DNA of 64,000 nucleotides from Coffea arabica (taxonomy: Eukaryota > Streptophyta > Magnoliopsida > Gentianales > Rubiaceae). Location: assembly GCF_036785885.1 (NCBI RefSeq), contig NC_092323.1, positions 14,516,501 through 14,580,500 on the forward strand, in the 5' to 3' direction. A program made the translations under genes and the position numbers. Shown piece after piece: positions 11,666 through 21,065 of the stretch (positions within the stretch are counted from its first letter, which is position 1; each line of letters begins with the position of its first letter). The notes under the pieces were generated by a model. The model saw only the letters and a program-made list of their open reading frames with translations, made no database searches and was not told the DNA's origin.

Positions 11666-11775
11666 ATGCCCTTGATGACTGCCTGAAATTGAAAGAGTTT
11701 GAGTTGGCTGGAATCAGATTTGCTCCAATGCCTGTTCAAGAAGAAGAGCTAACTAGGAACCAGAGTATGATCTAA
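11666..11775 (+). pseudogene. Orphan 3'-terminal exon relic, right-arm copy
   Basis: Partner of 3780-3889. The acceptor atctgcag is followed by a frame encoding LKLKEFELAGIRFAPMPV and an Asn-Gln-Ser-Met-Ile end with a TAA stop. It lies downstream of LIP2p on the same strand, but LIP2p already ends in its own stop at 11340 with no donor nearby. I therefore do not join them. The parent gene is not recognised. Confidence 0.5.
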
Positions 11776-12789
11776 AATATGTAGTTTACTTGGTAATTAC
11801 TCCAGCTAAGCACATTACTAGTTTGCATTGTATGTGCTTTTAATTTTCCTTCTCTATATTTTTGTGATACTGTGAAGTAGTTTGAGGGTGCTATAAGTTT
11901 AAGCATTACTAGGTTACAGCTGATTTTTACAAAACTGTCATCTTTAGATCATCTTGCTGATTGAAATTTAGTTCAGCATTATAATTTGTATAAAGTTACT
12001 TGTGATTTGGATCTGTTGATTGACAAAAAATTTTAATTAGGCTGACTTGGGGATATAGCCTCTGCCTGGCCCTCGAGTACTTGTTTCCTGGAGGCATCAA
12101 CTTCTGTATCCTTCAAGGTGTGTTGTGATGGCAAAAGTTGAACCCCACTGACGGGAAGCTTTGAGAGATCTCAATTCAAACTGTCAAAAAGCAATATGGT
12201 TCAAAATTGGTGGCAGGAACCCATAAAAGAAATTTAGCAGATTTTGATTATGTACTGCAATTGGACAAGGGGAGCTGGATATGTTGATCAGTTCAACCAG
12301 GATTCAGACAGTCTTGCTGGTTGAAACTTTGTAAAAAATCTTGGCATTTCAGTTGGAATTGTTTCCTTGTTAACGGTTGGAAATCTTAGAGTTCAGTTGG
12401 AAAGATTTTGGAAATCTGAATTGTGTTTTCCCTTTGGCCCCCAACGCTTTGTACTGCGTCCGAGTATACGTCAAATGGCCCTTTCACAAGATATGTCAAT
12501 GAGATATTGCACAATTTTCATTTATTTAGTATATAAGAAAATGAAGCATTTCAATTACATAAAATGAGCAATAAATAATAAGATAAATTATTGCTAACAC
12601 TTAAAAAATAATAATAATGACATCGAAACCAAGCATGAAGAATAAGATAAATTAATAATCAAGTCGAGTTTGAATTTAATTTTCAAAATTTTTTTCAACA
12701 TATAGGCATTTCCAAAGTTTTAAGAGTCCCTATACATATTTAGCTGCAACAACATAGGCATTTCCCGAGTTTCACAGTCCATTGGTTAG

Positions 12790-13899
12790 ATGACCACCAC
12801 TACCACCACCACCACCAGTGGCGGCCAGCCGCCACAACCATCGGCCGAACCCCAGCTGATCCCAGACGTCCCAGATGACGTGTCCATCAACTGCCTATCA
12901 AGGATCCCCAGATACCATTACCCTAAGCTCTCTCTTGTCTCAAGATCATGGCGCTCCGCCATAACCTCCTCTGCACTCTTCACCACCCGGTCCCTCCTCC
13001 ATACCACCCAAACCTCTCTCTACCTCAACCTCCGCATCAACTACTCCTTCCACTGGTACACTCTCCTCTCTAATTGCCATAGCAGAAAAAACCCACAAAA
13101 ACCCATTATTCCCCTTCGCGGCCTCCCGTTTCAGCCCGTAGGACCTGCGTTCGCCGTCCTAGGCCCGAAAATATACGTAATTGGGGGGTCTATTAACCAA
13201 ATCCCGTTAAATTGGATGTGGGTTTATGATTGTAGGTTTAATAGGTGGGAGGAAGGCCCTAGAATGAAGGTGGGCCGGGAGTTCGCCGGAGCCGGGGTTG
13301 TTGATGGGAAGATTTATGTTCTAGGTGGTTGTGTTGTGGATGTTACGGCTCAGTCTATGGACTGGGCCGAGGTTTTTGACCCGGTTACCGGGTTGTGGAC
13401 CACGGTGCCGAGCCCTGTTGAGGTGAGGTTGAAGCGGATGCACGCGAGCGTGGTGATGGAGGGGAGAGTTTATGCAATGGCGGGTAGAAGTGGGGTGGTG
13501 TATGATGTTGGGCTGGGGAAGTGGGGAAACGTGTCAAAAAGGCTTGATTTGGGGTGGAGGGGGCGGGCTGCGGTGGTTCGGGGAGTGTTGTATTGTTGTG
13601 ATTATTTAGGGAATATCAGAGGGTACGATGTGGAGGAAGATGATTGGAAGGAGTTGAAGGGTGAAGGGAAAGGGTTGCCTACGTTCGTCTATGGTGCAAC
13701 GATGGTGAATTTCGATGGAAGGTTGTGTGTTGTTTGGGAGAAAAAGGGGAGTGGGAAGGAGGTGGAGATAAAGTGCGCGGATATTGAAGTTTGGAAGAAG
13801 GTGGGTGGAATGTTGGCTGGAAGGATTTTGTGGTCTGGTGTGATTCTCAAAGTTCCTGATGGAGCTGCGATTGTACATTGTATGGCAGCTGAGTTCTGA
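12790..13899 (+). CDS. SKIP6: F-box/kelch-repeat protein, SKIP6-like, copy B
   Basis: Intronless, 369 aa, with the same architecture as copy A: poly-Thr start, F-box at about 24-66, then kelch motifs with KIYVIGG and KIYVLGG. It probably acts as an SCF E3 ligase substrate receptor. The first half is almost identical to copy A. From about 13217 to 13490 it is instead nearly identical to copy C (about three differences in some 280 bp), then returns to A-like sequence (WGNVSKRLDLGWRGRAAVV). The last 80 codons again favour C (GLPTFVYG, VVWEKKGSGKEVEIKC). This mosaic points to gene conversion. The reading frame is intact. The snoRNA cluster begins about 800 bp downstream on the same strand. Confidence 0.9.
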   Translation: MTTTTTTTTSGGQPPQPSAEPQLIPDVPDDVSINCLSRIPRYHYPKLSLVSRSWRSAITSSALFTTRSLLHTTQTSLYLNLRINYSFHWYTLLSNCHSRKNPQKPIIPLRGLPFQPVGPAFAVLGPKIYVIGGSINQIPLNWMWVYDCRFNRWEEGPRMKVGREFAGAGVVDGKIYVLGGCVVDVTAQSMDWAEVFDPVTGLWTTVPSPVEVRLKRMHASVVMEGRVYAMAGRSGVVYDVGLGKWGNVSKRLDLGWRGRAAVVRGVLYCCDYLGNIRGYDVEEDDWKELKGEGKGLPTFVYGATMVNFDGRLCVVWEKKGSGKEVEIKCADIEVWKKVGGMLAGRILWSGVILKVPDGAAIVHCMAAEF

Positions 13900-14701
13900 T
13901 GGTGATGTTTGTGCAGGGTATGGCAATTGTTCTTTGGTGCATATGTTGTTTATAATATTCAGGTTCTTTTATCTTTGAAGCATGTTAGCCATTTAGTTAT
14001 CTGATTCATTTGTTTGAATGCTTTGTTTTTTATGGGTTTAGCCTCGTACGGTTATACCATGCCTGTAAACTTCCCTCTCTCTCGTTCTAATTGAATAGTC
14101 ATTAAATATAGTTATATAAAACTGGTTCGTTGCAGAGAGTGTGAACTTTTACTTCATTCTTTGTGAGGAAAGGGGAAAATAGAGCGCAAATTGGGGCAAT
14201 GGCCATTGAGGAGGGAACATCCCTGAACCTCTGAAGCACACATAAAAAGGAACAAGCTCGATTGGTTCATTCTATACTTTTTAATTGACTTCCCCCCCCC
14301 CCCCCCCCTTTATTTGATATTAATTGGTCATCTTGCCTAAAATATGCTTTCATATAATTATGGAGCAAAAACTCTACGGAATAAAGCCAGCAGCTTAACA
14401 TGTCCTATACTGTAACAAGGGTTACCCAACAGACTGACTGCCTCCACTTTCATAAGAGTTTAAGAACATTTGATTTTCATATGCCAAGCAACGTCATTCA
14501 TCCAATCCCAGAAGACCCAAGCTAGTGTTTTATGTCTTTTGTTCTTTTGCCTAACTGTGAAGTCCCGCTGGCATACATTGTTCTTTTAGGTTCCTCCTTC
14601 TTGTTTAGACATTTTAATCATTCATTACTGCTTCTTGAGCTTCTTGCTGGAAAATTTTCTTCTTTTTTATTATCCTATTTGCCTTTGAATTTTTCCTGGA
14701 T

Positions 14702-14789
14702 GGACCGATGATGTAATAAGAAATAAACTGCGTTATCTATCTGCAATTTCCCAAATGGAATTGAAGATTAATTTGTCTTCCTGAGGTTC
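14702..14789 (+). ncRNA. Box C/D snoRNA candidate B1, snR68-like (25S rRNA 2'-O-methylation guide)
   Basis: The terminal stem is ggacc (14702-14706) with ggttc (14785-14789, one G-U pair). Box C is ATGATGT at 14708-14714 and box D is CTGA at 14781-14784. An internal D'-like CTGC lies at 14741-14744. Immediately upstream, ctgcgttatct (14728-14738) is the exact complement of AGATAACGCAG, which I recall from plant 25S rRNA just upstream of GTGTCCTAAGATGAGC. The D+5 rule selects the A of GAT, which I associate with the yeast snR68 site (Am2640). The duplicate copy at 21555 has a fully paired ggacc/ggtcc stem. The D' box is off consensus, so activity is less sure than for B3. Confidence 0.65.
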
Positions 14790-14896
14790 TGTATGATAAT
14801 TATCAGTCTAATGGTTTCATAATGTCATTTTTTCAATTTCTTTTTCGATATTGAAGTCTGTACTGGTGGTTTAATTTGTTTTATGATCTGAGGATG

Positions 14897-14981
14897 AGCA
14901 TCAGTGATGACATATGACAATTGTTATCCTTGCACTTTGATTACCAGTGAAGAAAACTATGGGGATTGACTCTGAGATGCT
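14897..14981 (+). ncRNA. Box C/D snoRNA candidate B2, target unknown
   Basis: A perfect 6-bp terminal stem, agcatc (14897-14902) with gatgct (14976-14981), encloses box C GTGATGA (14904-14910) and box D CTGA (14972-14975). A C'-like gtgaaga lies at about 14947-14953 and a D'-like TTGA at 14937-14940. The size of 85 nt is normal for plant C/D snoRNAs. The guide upstream of D is ctatggggattgact and the one upstream of D' is gttatccttgcact. I could not match either convincingly to rRNA. The D' guide resembles the complement of the U6 stretch CAAGGAUGACA, with a G-U pair. The candidate is kept in the tandem copy at 21739. Confidence 0.65.
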
Positions 14982-15309
14982 GTTCTCCTCATTTCCCACC
15001 TCTCTGTTGAGTTATGTACTTTATTTTTGATGCTGTAATCTGGAGATTCTGAGATTCAGTCGAATGGTATACTCACAGTTGTTTTACCCATGTATTCAAA
15101 ATGGATTAGAGCCAAATTCAACACGAGCATTTTGGATTTGTTTGTTTTTTAAGATATTTTCTCAATTGACAAAATGGCCTTATAATGTGATACTCTGCTA
15201 CTTTGATGTCCCCATGATGATTGCGCTGCCATTGCTTGATTTTTTTTTAGATTTAGACAGATTCAATATTTTTTGAACATTGCTGTAGTTTAGTCTTGAT
15301 TGTCCATTC

Positions 15310-15387
15310 TGGATCAGTGATGTTAATGTTTTTACTGCGTTATCTATCTGAAATCCAGTTGAGGATAGACTTACTTCCTGAGATCCA
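15310..15387 (+). ncRNA. Box C/D snoRNA candidate B3, snR68-like (25S rRNA 2'-O-methylation guide)
   Basis: The best formed of the cluster. A perfect 6-bp terminal stem, tggatc (15310-15315) with gatcca (15382-15387), encloses box C GTGATGT (15317-15323), D' CTGA (15348-15351), a C'-like ttgagga and box D CTGA (15378-15381). The guide ctgcgttatct (15335-15345), with D' spaced as in B1, is exactly complementary to AGATAACGCAG of 25S rRNA. The predicted methylated base is the A in GAT. It is a diverged paralogue of B1, so the cluster holds a local duplication as well as the segmental one. The target was assigned from memory of 25S rRNA and should be aligned to confirm. Confidence 0.75.
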
Positions 15388-16910
15388 GTCCATTTTTTAT
15401 TGAGCATCATTAATTACCACTCATGGATTATATTGCAAATGTGAGATACTACCCTCCTTGCCTTTTGTTTGTCCCGGGTTTTCTTAACAATCCGGTCCCA
15501 GAAGTGAGCATTTGAATTTATCATGAAAGTTCAATTTATACGATCGCTTTTGCTTGCTATATGATGACTTTATAGTATGGAATTGCGTGTGTAGTCAGCT
15601 ACCTTACACTTTTTCTTTCCCTCTGTTTCAACTCTTAGAATTTTGGTCCACTTTTATTTTTGAGTCATTCTGTCATGTTGTTACTTGTCCCTGGTGTGCA
15701 AAATTTGTTCTTGAAGGTGATAATATCGTATATGTTTTTGCAGCTACTTTTTTTAATTTGCAGACATCTATTGAGGGATAAGTGTTAGATGAGAACGTAT
15801 ACTCCATTTGAGTTCATTTCTTGGAGCTTTGGTTCATTTTCTAGTCATTTTCTCCTGTCGCCATCTTTCATTGGCATTCACAATTCCCTTTAAGGGAATG
15901 AGAAATTCCTGTTTACTTGTGAGGTCATTCATTTCAAAAGGCTGACAATCATTCAAGTGCCAGGCTTCCTTTATGGAACTTTGTTTCCAAAGCTGGTCGC
16001 CTCACATCTGTTCTTCTTCCCCTTCATGTAATTTCAAATTTCTTGCTTCTATAGCTAAAATGAATTTTCATCCATTCACTTCCATTGCTTATGGTCTGAA
16101 AAGGAGGGCTGCCTGAGCACGTGGGGCTTTACTGTTGATCTTCTTGTATGAGAGATGCATTATGATTTTTAGCTTCCTATTTCATTAATCCCGAGTACTT
16201 TCATTGATGACAAAAAACCATGTGGTGTTTTTAACAGGATTCTCACTGCAATCAATTTTTCAAACTATTCCGGTTGAGAAGTAGGTGATAAATTGCTCCT
16301 TAGCAAAATGATGCTACTGCAGTTTCGTCTAGCTCAGATTGTGTGACTAAGCTACATTGGGTTAGCTATCCAGCTGCTTCAGATTCTCCAAAATGCCGAG
16401 GTGTATTGCGTAGTCCAAGTCGCCACCACCTGTGGTCCATTGGTTGATAATTTGCTGGCCAAGTTTGCTATATTCAATCTGGAAATTATCTTCTGTATTT
16501 CTATTCAGCCACATTCTCGACAATATCTACTTTCTCCAATATGTGTGTATAGTAGTAGGGTTTATCTGCAGCTGGCAATGTAAGTTCGACCGGTCCTGCT
16601 GCTTCTTGTTGTATGTACCTTTCTTTTCCCTTTTGATTCGAAAGTAATTTACTGTGCTCAGACAGACCAGTGGATGTCAGATAAGCTCATGTGTTTTATT
16701 CGTGCATTGTGCTATAAATTCTACTCCCTCAGTTATTGGTTTCAGAATTGTTAAATCCTTTCATCTGGATGGAAATCTCGTGCTCTCATGCAACTGTATA
16801 TCACTTAGGATCAAATTCATATGTTTATAGTCATTCCACTTCAAATACAACTGCATGTTCAGTGATTTTGAGCATTGTTGTTCATTTCATTCGTAAATCC
16901 TGAATATGAA

Positions 16911-16962
<52 letters not shown>

Positions 16963-17664
16963 GTATAGGAGTGACTTCCCACGAAAGGTCGTTTTTACAG
17001 TTATTCTACAAGTATAGGGATCCTTCAGCAATGGAGAAAAATGTCGTGCTCGCCTTCCTAGGGACGAGGACATAGAAGAGCATGAGCCCCCACTGGACAT
17101 TCGCAGGTGGATCTTGTATGATCTTCAGACGGATCCTTAGTGACGGTCAAAATGTTTAAATTTTCTGTTTTGACACCTTTTTTTCTTGTTTTGACGGTTA
17201 ATGCCCCTCGAAATAGTGTCTAAAACTTCTATAAAAACGTCAGACCAACCACTGGTGTTAATCACTTGGCTAAGAAAATACATGATTCATTAGACAAAAG
17301 TTGCAACTTTCAAATACTTCTAGATCATATAGGGGGTGATTTGCTATAGAAAATTACTAGAATTCCCTTAAAAAACAGTCCATAGTTCAAGTAGGGTTTG
17401 TCTTACTTAGTGCAAAGAGTAAAAGATAGACAAATTTCAAATTATGGTGAAGGCTAATTTGTCCAAGCTCTATTACTAGACAACTAAAATCTAAAGAAAA
17501 GTGATTTTGAATCAAGATTTGAAACCTTTATTTTGTGTTTTTATCTTTGTATCATTCAGCCATTTTCTTTGTAATATTCCCAACATTTTGCACCTTTGAT
17601 CGTGATACATTTCCCACGCTTTGATACACCCAATATAGACCACATCATAGGTGTATATTCTGAA
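15388..17664. other. Duplicated non-coding block downstream of snoRNA cluster B
   Basis: No convincing protein was found. The short open frames here are frameshifted or changed in the tandem copy, which argues against coding. About 15840-16330 is close to 99% identical by eye to about 22630-23130, including an attccctttaagggaat palindrome and a hairpin at about 15960-15998. A (TA)n tract followed by (GTAT)n lies at about 16915-16966. Confidence 0.6.
16915..16966. repeat. (TA)n/(GTAT)n microsatellite
   Basis: A simple tandem repeat of TA followed by GTAT units. Unit 2 has only a short remnant at about 23691-23703. It also produces spurious Tyr/Ile-rich reading frames. Confidence 0.95.
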
Positions 17665-18062
17665 TAGGGGTGTAAGAGTCGAGTATATTCTGAATATACA
17701 ACATCATGGGTATATTCTGAGTTTCGAACTAATCAAACCGAGTCTCGTTCGAACTCGATTTTGAACTCGTCGAGTTCAAAATGTCTAGTTTGAGTTTAAA
17801 ATTTTTTTAAAAAATTAATTATTTTATTTTAAAATGAATAAAATAATAATTTTTCTTAACGAATAATAAAATATTAGAGATATATATATGTAATTTTACT
17901 ATTAAAATAAAAAATTAAATACATAATCAAATTTGAACCGGCTCACGAGATAATGAGATTAGTATTTTTGAACTCGAATTTGACTTGATTAACTTGAATT
18001 TGACTCGAGCTCGATGTTGACCGAACTCAAGCGATTCGATTCGTTTGCAGGTTGCGGTCCTA
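17665..18062. mobile_element. hAT-like MITE, GACTCGAGCTCG family, unit 1 only
   Basis: It is bounded by attctgaa (17657-17664) and attctgag (18063-18070), an 8-bp target duplication with one mismatch. The ends are taggggtgtaag and gcaggttgcggtccta. Internal sequence (tttgaactcgtcgagttc, gactcgagctcgatgttgac, gcgattcgattcgtttgcag) is shared with 32438-32886 and, more loosely, with 2125-2604. The equivalent point in unit 2 (about 24375-24395) lacks it. Confidence 0.78.
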
Positions 18063-18874
18063 ATTCTGAGTACAAAAGTTCCTTTCCCACACAAAATACA
18101 TATGATTGATGTCTTTTACAACATTGCCTGATATGGTACTAAAACCAATCTTGACAGTTTCTGCAGTAAATATGTTCTCATCTCAAGATCTACGTCACTA
18201 TTTATACAGTTATCCATATGCACATTTATACCAAGGCATTTCCCAAGTTTCAGGCTTTCAGCTACAGGGTTTCAACCTAGGTCCATTGGGGCCTTGTTCA
18301 GTTACAGGGTTTTTTAGTGAGTCCCTTTTATATTAGTCTTTGACTCAATTTTACGATGACTCCTGAGTGTTTCTAATTTAACTGGGTGTGTGTTGATTTC
18401 GGTTCGGAAGAAAAATTTCCCAAGTTTCAGTCCACAGCTACAGTTATGCTATGGATATGAAGTATCATAAATTGTTAGATGACCCTTTTAGAAGGTGAAT
18501 GAGATATTACTGCACAATTTTCATTTATTTAGTGCAAGAAAATGAAGCATTTCAATTACAAAAAAAAAAAAGAAATAATTTTGGTTAAATTTTGATACAT
18601 TAAAAGTTAGTATAATAACAATAATTGGGTCTGTTTGATTATCAAGATTTGCATATATATATATATATATATATATTATAAATATAATTTTGAATCACTT
18701 TTTTACCTAATATAAATTACATTACAAGTAATGCTACAGTATTATTTTAGATACTTTTTAGCTTATGGGAGGTCTCTACAGTTAAATCCCTATGCATATT
18801 TAGCTGCAACCACCTTGACCGAGCAACCAACCAACATAGGCATTTCCAAAGTTTTCACAGTACACTGGTTAGAT

Positions 18875-19960
18875 ATGACCACCACCACCTCCTCCAGTGG
18901 CAGCCAGCCGCCACAACCATCGGCTGAACCCCAGCTGATCCCGAAGCTCCCAGATGACGTGTCCATCGACTGCCTAGCAAGAGTCCCCAGCTCCCATTAC
19001 CGTGATCTCTCTCTTGTCTCGAAAACATGGCACTCCGCCATAACCTCCTCTACACTCTTGACCGCCCGGTCCCGCCTCCGTACCACCCAAACCTTTCTTT
19101 ACCTTAACCTCCGCATCGACAACTCCGTCGACTGGTACACTCTCGTCCCTAATTGCCAAAACCCACAAAAACTCATTTTTCCCCTTCCCCGCAACCGGGT
19201 CCAGCCCGTAGGGCCCGCGTTGGCTGTCCTAGGCCCGAAAATATACGTAATTGGGGGGGCTTTTGATGGAATTCCGTCAAATTCGATGTGGGTTTATGAT
19301 TGTAGGTTCAATAGGTGGGAGGAAGGCCCTAGAATGAAGGTGGGCCGGGAGTTCGCCGGAGCCGGGGTTGTTGATGGGAAGATTTATGTTCTAGGTGGTT
19401 GTGTTGTGGATGGTACGGCTCAGTCTATGGACTGGGCCGAGGTTTTTGACCCGGTTACCGGGTTGTGGACCACGGTGCCGAGCCCTGTTGAGGTGAGGTT
19501 GAAGCGGATGCACGCGAGCGTGGTGATGGAGGGGAGAGTTTATGCAATGGCGGGTAGAAGTGGGGAGGTGTATGATGTTGGGGTGGTCGGGAAGTGCGGA
19601 AACGTGTTAATAATTTGTCGGCGGCAGCCTGCGGTGGTTCAGGGAGTGTTGTATTGTTGCAATATTTTTGGGAAGATTGCAGGGTATGATGTGGAGGAAG
19701 GTGTTTGGAAGGAGTTGAAGGGTGTAGGGAAAGGGTTGCCTACGTTCGTCTATGGCACAACGATGGTGAATTTCGATGGGAGGTTGTGTGTTGTTTGGGA
19801 GAAAAAGGGAAGTGGGAAGGAGGTGGAGATAAAGTGTGCGGATATTGAAGTTTGGAAGGATGGGGATGGAATGTTGGCTGGAAGGATTTTGTGGTCTGGT
19901 GTGATTCTCAAAGTTCCTAATGGAGCTGAGATTGTGCATTGTATGGCAGCTGAGTTCTGA
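18875..19960 (+). CDS. SKIP6: F-box/kelch-repeat protein, SKIP6-like, copy C
   Basis: Intronless, 361 aa from the Met at 18875. An in-frame upstream extension to 18731 exists, but its sequence matches the non-coding upstream DNA of copies A and B, so I use the shared start. The F-box lies at about 22-64 (IPKLPDDVSIDCLARVP, LSLVSKTWHSAI), followed by kelch motifs as in B. It probably acts as an SCF E3 ligase substrate receptor. The N-terminal third and the stretch after about 19568 (VGKCGNVLIICRRQPAVV) differ from A and B. The part in between is nearly identical to B. No frame disruption. The snoRNA cluster follows about 1.6 kb downstream because of an insert. Confidence 0.9.
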   Translation: MTTTTSSSGSQPPQPSAEPQLIPKLPDDVSIDCLARVPSSHYRDLSLVSKTWHSAITSSTLLTARSRLRTTQTFLYLNLRIDNSVDWYTLVPNCQNPQKLIFPLPRNRVQPVGPALAVLGPKIYVIGGAFDGIPSNSMWVYDCRFNRWEEGPRMKVGREFAGAGVVDGKIYVLGGCVVDGTAQSMDWAEVFDPVTGLWTTVPSPVEVRLKRMHASVVMEGRVYAMAGRSGEVYDVGVVGKCGNVLIICRRQPAVVQGVLYCCNIFGKIAGYDVEEGVWKELKGVGKGLPTFVYGTTMVNFDGRLCVVWEKKGSGKEVEIKCADIEVWKDGDGMLAGRILWSGVILKVPNGAEIVHCMAAEF

Positions 19961-20311
19961 TCGTGATGTTTGGTGCAGGGCATGGCAATTGTTCTTTGGT
20001 GGACATGTTGTTTATAATATTCAGGTTCTTTCATCTTTGAAGTATGCTAGTCATTTAGTTATCTGATTCATTTGTTTGAATGCTTTGCTTTTTGTGGGTT
20101 TAACCTCATATCATGCATGTAAACTTCCCTTCCTCGTTCTAATTGAATAGTCATTTAATATAGTTATATAAAACTGGTTCGTTGCAAAGAGTGTGAACTT
20201 TTACTTCATTCTTTGTGAGGAAAGGGGAAAATAGAGCGCAAATTGGGGAAATGGCCATTGAGGAGGAACATCCCCGAACCTCTGAAGCACATATAAAAAG
20301 GAATAAGCTCG

Positions 20312-21065
20312 TGTACTACCCTACAAATTGTAGTATTGTTTCACACTGAATAAGCTCTATGGGTAGTCAAATTTTTACTGGAAAACAAAGTTAATTGTAG
20401 GCTGACATGAATAAGAATAATGGCATATATATTGCCATTGAAAAGATATTGAAAATTGCCTCTGCTTAGAGGGCCCCTTCGTTGCCTTTATTTGTCCTTT
20501 TCCATATTTTCATTTAATTTTTCAGTAATTCAAGTAACTTAGTTAGATTTTTTTATTCAAGAATTGGTGTTTCATTCATGACCTTTGGAACTTAAACACA
20601 ATGTCATGTGTTGAATTATGTAAATGTGTCTTTGGTAGCACATTTTGGTATAGTGGCTTGCAACCCTTTGATACTCTTCTGCTGGGTAAATGAACTTTAT
20701 AAATGTAGTTACCTTCACCTGTGTCCGCAAAATATTATTGCTGATAAACTGAAGTTTCATTATATATTATCAGGCAGAAAAAAACACTTAGCGAAAGAGG
20801 GGGGGAAAAGTTTGAAGGTTAAGTGTTGTGCTGTGTATACTTATTAGTAGTGAAGGTGTTTTGGACTTGTGCTTATGAATGCCGGATCCAAGTAGTCAAA
20901 AGTACTACTGAAATTATTGCATAGATTTTTGGAATTTTATTACTAAGGTTTAGCCTAAACTATAGCACTAATTTACGGGCTGCTTTGTTCGTGATCCAGA
21001 GTAACATTTGGTTTTGGAATAGTAAACTAGGCGATCGCAATGATTGTAATTCAACCTTTTGCTGT
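20312..21065. other. Insertion private to tandem unit 2
   Basis: Unit 1 runs directly from aagctcg to ggttcattctatac (14259-14280). Unit 2 has about 754 bp between the matching points. The insert is AT-rich. I found no clear terminal inverted repeats, no poly(A) tail and no recognisable protein. It could be an unclassified element, or ancestral sequence lost from unit 1. Confidence 0.55.

Larger units (their letters stand above)
11644..14487 (+). repeat. Right arm of large inverted duplication (carries F-box copy B)
   Basis: This arm is the reverse complement of 1-3911 without that arm's three insertions. The left boundary is sharp at 11644 (caatacatttgc shared, then divergent). The right boundary cannot be set because the partner runs off the window. 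It keeps the empty sites for the SINE (about 12000-12040) and for the two MITEs (about 12690-12710). Confidence 0.93.
12477..18200 (+). repeat. Tandem duplication unit 1 (F-box B plus snoRNA cluster)
   Basis: This unit matches about 18482-24540 in the same orientation. Shared parts run from the upstream block (caattttcatttatttagta) through the F-box gene, its 3' flank, the snoRNA cluster, the block 15400-16900 and the distal block around 17520-18200. Differences include a 754-bp insert in unit 2 (about 20312-21065), a hAT-like MITE only in unit 1 (17665-18062) and small indels. Boundaries are approximate. Confidence 0.85.

Noticed and set aside
14918-14936. U6 snRNA as target of snoRNA B2
   Set aside because: About 11 bp of pairing including a G-U pair, but the D+5 base falls on a position I do not know to be methylated. 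Kept only as a lead, not a call.
15214-15220. Another box C (ATGATGA) within the snoRNA region
   Set aside because: No CTGA at suitable distance and no terminal stem. Not counted as a snoRNA.
15064-15276. 70-codon frame shared with 21856-22128
   Set aside because: The two copies diverge by frameshift at the C-terminal end and show changes without codon bias. It lies between snoRNA candidates and is probably non-coding.
18731-18874. N-terminal extension of F-box copy C
   Set aside because: The extension is in frame, but its sequence is the upstream non-coding DNA of copies A and B and adds no domain. The shared Met at 18875 is preferred.
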